From assembly GCF_003946395.1 (NCBI RefSeq), contig NZ_RHNZ01000022.1, forward strand, positions 1 to 37,926: a stretch of DNA of 37,926 nt, read 5' to 3'. The notes beneath the pieces are model-generated. The model ran no database searches. It was not told where the DNA came from and saw nothing but the letters and a program-made list of their open reading frames with translations. The position numbers were made by a program, and so were the translations under genes. The DNA comes from Levilactobacillus fuyuanensis (GTDB taxonomy: Bacteria; Bacillota; Bacilli; Lactobacillales; Lactobacillaceae). Shown piece by piece: positions 32,760 through 37,926 of the stretch (position 1 is the stretch's first letter; every line of letters begins with the position of its first letter).

Positions 32760-33311
32760 ATGGTTGAGTCAGCTGAAAAGCAATGGTACGTGCTACACAC
32801 GTACGCCGGATACGAAAACAAAGTTATGGCAAACTTGGAATCCCGTGCCGAATCAATGGGGATGCAGGACAACATTTTCCGTGTCGTTGTTCCTGAAGAA
32901 GAAGAACACGAAGTTAAGAATGGTAAGGACAAGGTTACTATGGAAAAGACCTTCCCTGGCTACGTCTTAGTCGAAATGGTCATGAGTGACCAAGCTTGGT
33001 ACATTGTCCGGAACACGCCTGGGGTTACTGGGTTCTTGGGTTCCCATGGTCAAGGTAGTAAGCCAACGCCACTGTTGCCTGACGAAGTTGAACGCATCTT
33101 ACGCCGTGTCGGGATCTCCGCACGTCACGCTGAATTGGACGTTGCTCCTGGCGACTCCGTAACCATCGTGGATGGGGCCTTCAGTGGCTTAGTTGGTAAG
33201 ATCACGGAAGTCGACAACGAAAAGATGAAGTTGAAGGTCAACATCGACATGTTCGGCCGGGAAACCAGTACGGAACTCAACTTCGATCAAGTCGATCCTA
33301 TCCTGGGTTAA
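32760..33311 (+). CDS. nusG: Transcription termination/antitermination factor NusG
   Basis: A 183-residue RNA polymerase-binding factor affecting pausing, termination and transcription-translation coupling. The N-terminal NGN domain contains WYVLHTYAGYENKV and FPGYVLVEMVMSDQAWYIVRNTPGVTGF; the C-terminal KOW domain begins at about residue 130 with PGDSVTIVDGAFSGLVGKITEVD. The length is full. AAAGGAG lies before the ATG. It is preceded by a terminator-like hairpin right after its own promoter. Confidence 0.97.
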   Translation: MVESAEKQWYVLHTYAGYENKVMANLESRAESMGMQDNIFRVVVPEEEEHEVKNGKDKVTMEKTFPGYVLVEMVMSDQAWYIVRNTPGVTGFLGSHGQGSKPTPLLPDEVERILRRVGISARHAELDVAPGDSVTIVDGAFSGLVGKITEVDNEKMKLKVNIDMFGRETSTELNFDQVDPILG

Positions 33312-33333
33312 TCTGGCTTTTTCAGAAAAGAAC

Positions 33334-33362
33334 TTGTTGCAGTTAGTAAAGTGTGGTATGAT
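33334..33362 (+). promoter_or_regulatory. Promoter of rplK-rplA
   Basis: TTGTTG (33334-33339), a 17-nt spacer and TATGAT (33357-33362). The roughly 85-nt leader contains a strong hairpin GTGGG..GGGGC/GCCCCAC (about 33393-33420), a possible L1-type autoregulatory site. Confidence 0.6.
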
Positions 33363-33453
33363 TCTCAGGTATGCGTGATGCATATTTTTCAAAGTGGGAG
33401 GGGCAAACTAACAGCCCCACTTACCACACACGGACTCAAGGAGGTATTGTCTC

Positions 33454-33879
33454 GTGGCTAAAAAAGTAGCTAATGTCGTTAAATTACAAATTCCTGCGGG
33501 TAAAGCAACCCCAGCTCCCCCAGTTGGACCAGCTTTAGGTCAAGCAGGTATCAATATCATGGGCTTCACTAAGGAATTCAACGCTCGTACCGCTGACCAA
33601 GCTGGTATGATCATTCCTGTTGTGATCAGTGTCTATGAAGATCGTTCCTTTGATTTCATCACCAAGACCCCTCCAGCAGCTGTACTGTTGAAGAAGGCTG
33701 CTGGTGTTGAAAGTGGTTCCGGCGAACCTAACACGAAAAAGGTTGCAACTGTAACCAAGGATCAAGTTAAGCAAATCGCTGAAACTAAAATGCAAGATCT
33801 AAACGCAGCTGATGTTGAAGCAGCTATGCGCATGATTGAAGGTACTGCCCGGAGCATGGGCTTCACGGTCGAAGGTTAA
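33454..33879 (+). CDS. rplK: 50S ribosomal protein L11
   Basis: A 141-residue protein of the GTPase-associated centre of the large subunit, binding 23S rRNA and needed for the stringent response. It reads [34 protein letters not shown], the universally conserved N-terminal region, and ends with [20 protein letters not shown]. Translation starts at GTG after AAGGAGG. It is the first gene of the rplKA operon. Confidence 0.98.
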   Translation: MAKKVANVVKLQIPAGKATPAPPVGPALGQAGINIMGFTKEFNARTADQAGMIIPVVISVYEDRSFDFITKTPPAAVLLKKAAGVESGSGEPNTKKVATVTKDQVKQIAETKMQDLNAADVEAAMRMIEGTARSMGFTVEG

Positions 33880-33976
33880 GCTCAGTTTTCGGATAGTCGG
33901 ACACTTCACGAAAATGAAATGTGTCAAGTGGGAGGTTTATCCGTTACAACCACATTTGCAAGGAGGAAAACACAAA

Positions 33977-34675
33977 ATGGCTCACAAACGAGGTAAAAAG
34001 TATCAAGACGCTGCTAAATTGGTCGAGGCTGACAAGGTCTACACCATGGGCGACGCTGTTGATTTAGTTAAGAAGATGGATTTCGCTAAGTTCGATGCAA
34101 CTGTTGAAGTTGCCTTCAAGCTTAACGTTGACACGAAGCAAGCGGACCAACAACTCCGTGGCGCATTAGTATTACCAAATGGTACCGGTAAGGAAACCAC
34201 GGTAATCGTATTCGCTAAGGGTGACCAAGCTAAGGCTGCTGAAGCAGCTGGTGCTGACGTTGTTGGCGAACAAGACTTAGTAGAACGCATCCAAGACGGT
34301 TGGTTGGACTTTGACGTTGCTATTGCAACGCCAGACATGATGGCCCAAGTTGGTCGTTTAGGTCGGGTCTTAGGACCTAAGGGCTTAATGCCTAACCCTA
34401 AGACGGGGACTGTTACGATGAACGTCGAAAAGGCTGTTTCAGATGCTAAGAACGGACAAGTTACTTACCGGACTGACCGGGATGGTAACGTTGCTGTTCC
34501 ATTTGGTAAGGTTTCCTTTGATGCTGACAAGCTTGCCGGCAACTTGAAGACCATTGCTGAAACGATTGCTCGCATTCGTCCAGCTGCTGTACGTGGGACT
34601 TACGTCCAACACGTTTCAATTTCTTCAACGTTCGGCCCTAGCGTCGACGTTGACATGGCTTCTTTATTAGCCTAA
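33977..34675 (+). CDS. rplA: 50S ribosomal protein L1
   Basis: A 232-residue protein of the L1 stalk involved in E-site tRNA release and, in many bacteria, a translational repressor of its own operon. It starts [14 protein letters not shown] at the ATG following AAGGAGG; the open frame runs further upstream without a start signal. Conserved stretches are [20 protein letters not shown] and [15 protein letters not shown]. In the preceding gap, GACAC...GTGTC and GTGGG...CCAC hairpins (about 33901-33952) may be L1 target sites. Confidence 0.97.
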   Translation: MAHKRGKKYQDAAKLVEADKVYTMGDAVDLVKKMDFAKFDATVEVAFKLNVDTKQADQQLRGALVLPNGTGKETTVIVFAKGDQAKAAEAAGADVVGEQDLVERIQDGWLDFDVAIATPDMMAQVGRLGRVLGPKGLMPNPKTGTVTMNVEKAVSDAKNGQVTYRTDRDGNVAVPFGKVSFDADKLAGNLKTIAETIARIRPAAVRGTYVQHVSISSTFGPSVDVDMASLLA

Positions 34676-34710
34676 GTTAAAACGTAAATTAAAAAATCCC
34701 TTGCAGTGCA

Positions 34711-34739
34711 TTGACAGTGATGTCGAAGTATTGTATGCT
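34711..34739 (+). promoter_or_regulatory. Promoter of rplJ-rplL
   Basis: A consensus -35 TTGACA (34711-34716), a 17-nt spacer and TATGCT (34734-34739). Confidence 0.75.
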
Positions 34740-34745
34740 ATTGAA

Positions 34746-34866
34746 GTTGTATTTAATAGATCCTACCTAAGACTCAGGTGGCCTAATGGTCTTAATTTCC
34801 TGCCGAGGCAGAAGTTTACTTAAACTTTTGACTCCTTATGTCTTGGTGGCATAGGGATTTTTTAAT
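34746..34866 (+). promoter_or_regulatory. Ribosomal protein L10 leader with attenuator
   Basis: The leader between promoter and rplJ has the layout of the L10 leader known in Firmicutes: paired segments (AGACTCAGGTGGCCTAATGGTCT and CTGCCGAGGCAG) followed by an intrinsic terminator, TCCTTATG/CATAGGGA with a T6 run (about 34831-34862). L10(L12)4 is known to bind such leaders and repress the operon; here termination is the likely mechanism. Confidence 0.75.
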
Positions 34867-34897
34867 CCCACCAAACTTTTCCGGGAGGTGAAATAAT

Positions 34898-35404
34898 TTG
34901 AGTGAACAAGCTATTGCTGTTAAAGCAAAAAAGGTTGATGAGGTTGTTGAGAAATTCAACAACGCCGTCAGTGCTATCGTTGTTGACTACCGTGGTTTAA
35001 CTGTTGAAGAAGCAACTGAATTACGGAAGCAATTGCGTGAAGCAGGCGTTCATATGAGCGTTATCAAAAACAAGATCTTGGTTCGGGCTGCTGAAAAAGC
35101 TGGTTATGCAGATTTAAACGATCTGTTTGCTGGCCCTACTGCCGTTGCTTTCTCTGACGAGGATGCAATTGCTCCAGCTAAGGTTTTGAAGAAGTTTGCT
35201 GATGGTGTTGACGACCTTGAAATCAAGGGTGGTTTCATCGAAGACAAGATTGTCTCCGTTGACGAAATCAACACTTACGCAAGCTTGCCTAGTCGTGAAG
35301 ACCTTCTTTCTATGCTGGCTAATGTCTTACAAGCACCAGTACGGAACGTGGCTTACGCTGTTAAGGCTATTGCTGAAAAGGGTGACGAAGGCGACGCAGC
35401 CTAA
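34898..35404 (+). CDS. rplJ: 50S ribosomal protein L10
   Basis: A 168-residue base of the L7/L12 stalk. The N-terminal rRNA-binding domain contains [26 protein letters not shown] and [15 protein letters not shown]; the C-terminal helix that binds L7/L12 dimers is at about 135-160. Translation starts at TTG (34898) after GGGAGG. It is the autogenous regulator of its operon through the upstream leader (family knowledge). Confidence 0.97.
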   Translation: MSEQAIAVKAKKVDEVVEKFNNAVSAIVVDYRGLTVEEATELRKQLREAGVHMSVIKNKILVRAAEKAGYADLNDLFAGPTAVAFSDEDAIAPAKVLKKFADGVDDLEIKGGFIEDKIVSVDEINTYASLPSREDLLSMLANVLQAPVRNVAYAVKAIAEKGDEGDAA

Positions 35405-35461
35405 GTCCCTGATTCAAATTGAAACATAAAATATAAAACCCAATTATTGGAGGAAAATAAC

Positions 35462-35827
35462 ATGGCTTTTGATAAAGATGCTATCATCGCTTCTCTTAAA
35501 GAAGCATCAATTACTGACCTTAACGACTTAGTTAAGGGTATCGAAGACGAATTCGGCGTTTCTGCTGCTGCACCAGTTGCTGCAGCCGGTGCTGCTGGTG
35601 GCGACGCTGCTGCCAAGGATTCATTCGACGTTGAATTAACTGAATCTGGTGACGCTAAGGTTAAGGCTATCAAGGCTGTCCGTGAAATCACTGGTTTAGG
35701 TTTGAAGGACGCTAAGGGTCTTGTTGACAACGTACCATCTGTCATCAAGGAAGGCCTTTCAGAAGACGAAGCTAACGACGTCAAGGAAAAGCTTGAAGCC
35801 GCTGGTGGTGTGGTTACTCTTAAGTAA
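35462..35827 (+). CDS. rplL: 50S ribosomal protein L7/L12
   Basis: A 121-residue acidic stalk protein that recruits translation GTPases. It has an N-terminal dimerisation domain ([28 protein letters not shown]), an Ala/Gly-rich hinge ([18 protein letters not shown]) and a C-terminal factor-binding domain ([22 protein letters not shown], ending AAGGVVTLK). The start at 35462 follows GGAGG. It is the last gene of the ribosomal block and is followed by a terminator. Confidence 0.98.
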   Translation: MAFDKDAIIASLKEASITDLNDLVKGIEDEFGVSAAAPVAAAGAAGGDAAAKDSFDVELTESGDAKVKAIKAVREITGLGLKDAKGLVDNVPSVIKEGLSEDEANDVKEKLEAAGGVVTLK

Positions 35828-35850
35828 TCACTTACACTTCGAAATTAAAG

Positions 35851-35884
35851 AAGTCGCTGCCTCCGGGTGGCGGCTTTTTGTTTT
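35851..35884 (+). terminator. Terminator after rplL
   Basis: AGTCGCTGCC pairs with GGTGGCGGCT around a TCCG loop and is followed by TTTTTGTTTT. Confidence 0.85.
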
Positions 35885-36025
35885 ATCTTCCTCTCTAGGT
35901 GACCACGATGCGTTAGCCGGGGTAAGCTAACGTTTAAGTTATCATGCTATGATGGGGCTCAAGGGTTGAATGGCATAGCACTTACTCTTGGGATACATAT
36001 TGATCGGAGAAAAGGGGAGCTTAGG

Positions 36026-36694
36026 ATGCACAAAGGGATTTTACCGCAACTGTGGTTTTGGAGCGGTTTTGCTTTGAGCTTATATGTACTACTACTGATT
36101 TCAAGTATACCTGTGTTGGGATTGGTACGGTGGCCCGGGGTCCACGGCATGATCAACAACGCGGGAATTCGGATTCTGGTGACGCTGGTGTTAATGGTGA
36201 TCAGCGCGCTTGCTATCTGGTGGTTTTATCGGTATCACACGAGTCTGTGGCTCCGACAAATTATCACACCACGCCACGTGTGGTGGACGCTGGGGGCTTC
36301 TGGTGTTGGCGGTGTAGCATTGGCGATCATTGCCTTTACGCTAACGCCATCACCACTGACGGTTCCGTTGATTCCGGGGGTGACCGTGGAACTAGTATTG
36401 AGTGGCTTCGCCGTTTTCGTGGCCTCGCTGCTGTTCGTGTGGGTGTTACAGGGGATCCTACAGGAACGACTCAATCGGTTACCGGATTTTCCAAAATGGG
36501 CGGCCGTACTGTTGCCGATTATTGCCTATATCCTGGTGTCTTGGGGGTCGCTCAGTGACAATCTGTCAGCTTTAGTCGTTGGCGGGGTAGTGGCTGGTAT
36601 CTATCAGGTCACGCGCGACTGGCAGTGTTCCTGGCTGGCAATGTCATTGCTAACAATTGTGTCGCTGGGACTGCCACCCGTTGGATTAGGTTAA
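36026..36694 (+). CDS. CPBP/Abi-like membrane protein with degenerate active site
   Basis: A 222-residue protein with about seven hydrophobic helices. The arrangement of the last part (GILQERLNRLPDFPKWAAVLLPIIAYIL, then LVVGGVVAGIYQVTRDWQCSWLAMSLLTI) resembles CPBP family intramembrane proteases, in which EExxxR and two histidine motifs bind metal. Here the first Glu of the motif is Gln (QERLNR) and no histidines stand at the expected places, so protease activity is unlikely. CPBP proteins near bacteriocin genes give immunity, but no bacteriocin gene is seen here. The start at 36026 follows AAAGGGGAG. It is monocistronic. Confidence 0.65.
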   Translation: MHKGILPQLWFWSGFALSLYVLLLISSIPVLGLVRWPGVHGMINNAGIRILVTLVLMVISALAIWWFYRYHTSLWLRQIITPRHVWWTLGASGVGGVALAIIAFTLTPSPLTVPLIPGVTVELVLSGFAVFVASLLFVWVLQGILQERLNRLPDFPKWAAVLLPIIAYILVSWGSLSDNLSALVVGGVVAGIYQVTRDWQCSWLAMSLLTIVSLGLPPVGLG

Positions 36695-36704
36695 GTTAGT
36701 TGTG

Positions 36705-36736
36705 AGTGATCGGCGTATGTGCCGGTCACTTTTTTT
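36705..36736 (+). terminator. Terminator after the CPBP-like gene
   Basis: A stem AGTGATCGGC/GCCGGTCACT (36705-36714 with 36721-36730) and a T7 run. Confidence 0.85.
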
Positions 36737-36920
36737 AGAAATTAAGATGCCATATGGAAAAAGTATGTACTTACATTAAGTTGGTAATAAGTCTGGTGCT
36801 ATGGGAATGGCGACAATTTTACTTACTTTTAGTTATCGGATGATTGACTAATTCTTATTGTGTTTAGTTAACCCCCATGGTAAGCTGACACACGTTGTTA
36901 ACTAATTAGGAGGCCCACCC

Positions 36921-37517
36921 ATGTCAGTAAAAATTGGTGTTATTCTCGGTAGTACCCGGACGAATTCGCTCGGTGAAAAGTTGTTCAAGTATCTGCAACA
37001 GACCATGCCCACCGCGGACGTTGACTTTACGTGGATTGATTTGAAAGATTACCCGTTGCCGTTTTATGACCACGCAGAGACGCCGTTGTCCGAGGCTATT
37101 CAAGGTCTGGCACCAATCGAGGAACAGTGGTTGAATGTGTTAAAGGCTCAGGATGGTTACGTCATTCTCAGTCCTGAGTACGATCACGCCATTACGGGGA
37201 GCCTCAAGAACGCTTTAGACTTTGTGGGTCCCGAGACCGATCACAAGCCCGTTCAAATCGTTACCTACTCCAAGTATAGCGATGGTGGGGCACTGGCTGC
37301 CGCGTCCGTCGTGGAGATTCTGCAGATGTTGAAGATGATGGTGCTGCCATCCCCAGTGCTGCTGTGGAATGCCGAACCTAACTTTACAGCTGACGGTACA
37401 CTCGTCAAGACGGCGCCAAACAGCGATCACTTCGCTAAGCGCTTGGCGGCGGCGTTTGATGAACTGACTCACTATGCAACATTGATGAAGAACCATCCCT
37501 ATCAGAGTAAATCATAA
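36921..37517 (+). CDS. NADPH-dependent FMN reductase (flavodoxin-like)
   Basis: A 198-residue flavoprotein of the NADPH-dependent FMN reductase/azoreductase family with a flavodoxin-like fold. The FMN-phosphate loop is LGSTRTNSLGEKL at the N-terminus; VILSPEYDHAITGSLKNALDF matches the PEYNxxxxxxLKNAxDW motif that binds FMN, and VTYSKYSDGGALAAASVVEIL follows. It reduces flavin or quinone-like substrates with NADPH; the natural acceptor is unknown. TTAGGAGG precedes the ATG. It is monocistronic with a strong terminator. Confidence 0.92.
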   Translation: MSVKIGVILGSTRTNSLGEKLFKYLQQTMPTADVDFTWIDLKDYPLPFYDHAETPLSEAIQGLAPIEEQWLNVLKAQDGYVILSPEYDHAITGSLKNALDFVGPETDHKPVQIVTYSKYSDGGALAAASVVEILQMLKMMVLPSPVLLWNAEPNFTADGTLVKTAPNSDHFAKRLAAAFDELTHYATLMKNHPYQSKS

Positions 37518-37524
37518 TAATTCA

Positions 37525-37559
37525 AAGAGAGCTCGGGAGAAATTCCGAGCTCTCTTTTT
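37525..37559 (+). terminator. Terminator after the FMN reductase gene
   Basis: A perfect stem of 11-12 bp, AAGAGAGCTCGG with CCGAGCTCTCTT, then a T-run ending at 37559. Confidence 0.92.
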
Positions 37560-37715
37560 AGGCAAAATTCAGTGAGTTGATCATTAACCTACGCCGTTCC
37601 GTATCAAAGAATTCATAGACTTTTTAGAAAGGCTGAAGATTTATCCGTATAGTAGTCAGATAAATTGTAATGGCGTAAGCTGAAGGTAATGATACGAAAA
37701 CTAGGGGGACGTGCA

Positions 37716-37849
37716 ATGAGTGACATGATTTTAGTAGTGGAGGACGATGAGGCGCTACTGGCATCGGTCAGTATGGATCTGCAATTCGAGGGGTACACGG
37801 TGCTGAACGCCAAGGACGGCCGCAGTGCACTGGAGGTCTATGAAAATAA
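37716..37849 (+). pseudogene. Response regulator gene, truncated by an insertion
   Basis: The first 45 codons of a two-component response regulator receiver domain: MSDMILVVEDDEALLASVS, with the Glu-Asp-Asp acidic pocket, then MDLQFEGYTVLNAKDG and SALEVYENK. AGGGGGAC precedes the ATG. At codon 45 the reading changes abruptly to AT-rich, hydrophobic sequence (VLCQLLLVILFIKLS), and the expected LLDxMLP segment with the phospho-acceptor Asp is missing. The junction coincides with a sequence that looks like an insertion-sequence end (37850). The partner histidine kinase and the rest of the gene are outside the window. Confidence 0.75.
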
Positions 37850-37926
37850 GGTTCTATGTCAACTGTTGTTGGTAATTCTATTTATAAAGTTGTCTAATCC
37901 ATTGAGATTAGGCAATTTTTTTGAGT
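37850..37926. mobile_element. Left end of an insertion sequence, runs off the window
   Basis: From 37850 the sequence GGTTCTATGTCAACTGTTG looks like the terminal inverted repeat of an ISL3-like element, and base composition drops sharply. The insertion breaks the response regulator frame. Inside the end, TTGTCTAATC/GATTAGGCAA (37890-37899 with 37906-37915) and a T-run form an intrinsic terminator. The transposase is not in the window, so the family is tentative. Confidence 0.55.
37890..37922 (+). terminator. Intrinsic terminator inside the insertion-sequence end
   Basis: A 10-nt stem with one G-U/mismatch position, a CATTGA loop and a T-run (37914-37922). Such terminators commonly block read-through at insertion-sequence ends. 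Confidence 0.7.

Noticed and set aside
1-37926. CRISPR arrays, tRNA or rRNA genes, prophage genes, replication origin
   Set aside because: I saw no regularly spaced repeats, no tRNA-like cloverleaf with a GGTTCRA arm, no rRNA sequence, no phage structural genes and no DnaA-box cluster.

Overview
This 37.9 kb window is chromosomal DNA of a low-to-mid GC Gram-positive bacterium, almost certainly a member of the Lactobacillaceae. The evidence is the block dut-radA-yacL-gltX-cysS-mrnC-rlmB-yacP/rae1-sigH-rpmG-secE-nusG-rplK-rplA-rplJ-rplL in classic Firmicutes order, pepC, a GntP/glycerate kinase operon with a CcpA-type cre site, strong AGGAGG ribosome binding sites and frequent TTG/GTG starts. 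A Levilactobacillus-like species is a guess from codon use, not a demonstrated assignment.

Layout. 1-2.9 kb: MATE exporter, HAD phosphatase, orphan mannose-family EIIA. 3.4-6.7 kb, minus strand: a cyclic-di-GMP island of two tandem, equally long membrane GGDEF proteins (one with a late in-frame stop) and a stand-alone EAL protein. 6.7-7.5 kb: decayed DNA with a minus-strand pseudogene remnant. 7.5-8.6 kb: LCP cell-wall ligase (minus). 9.0-11.1 kb: AEC and EamA transporters, probably one operon. 11.3-14.1 kb: NTF2-like protein, phosphoglycerate mutase paralogue, serine hydrolase. 14.1-16.9 kb: glycerate permease and glycerate kinase under a probable cre site. 17.1-18.2 kb: secreted protein of unknown function. 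18.5-22.2 kb, minus: pepC, aldo/keto reductase, rpiA plus a small GNAT-like gene. 22.4-35.8 kb, plus: the conserved information-processing block. 36-37.5 kb: CPBP-like membrane protein and FMN reductase. 37.7 kb to the end: a response-regulator gene cut after about 45 codons by what looks like the end of an insertion sequence.

Most notable observation: three intergenic regions (about 18351-18550, 24555-24736 and 27836-27979) hold large multi-branched inverted-repeat structures that appear to be copies of one structured RNA element. All three share a GA(A)RATG...YCAGSTGTG-N9-TTRG motif with exactly the same 9-nt spacing and a 3' CCCWC motif. The stem joining these motifs shows compensatory changes (GCTG/CAGC in two copies, GGTG/CACC in the third). 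One copy lies in the leader of yacL, one in the roughly 360-nt leader of cysS, and one beside pepC. I cannot match it to a riboswitch, T-box or 6S RNA.

Other regulation visible in the sequence: an L10-type attenuator leader before rplJL, a promoter-proximal terminator before nusG, perfect sequestration of the Shine-Dalgarno sequence of the SigH/ComX-like sigma gene, a 12-bp palindromic operator before the AEC transporter, and intrinsic terminators after most transcription units.
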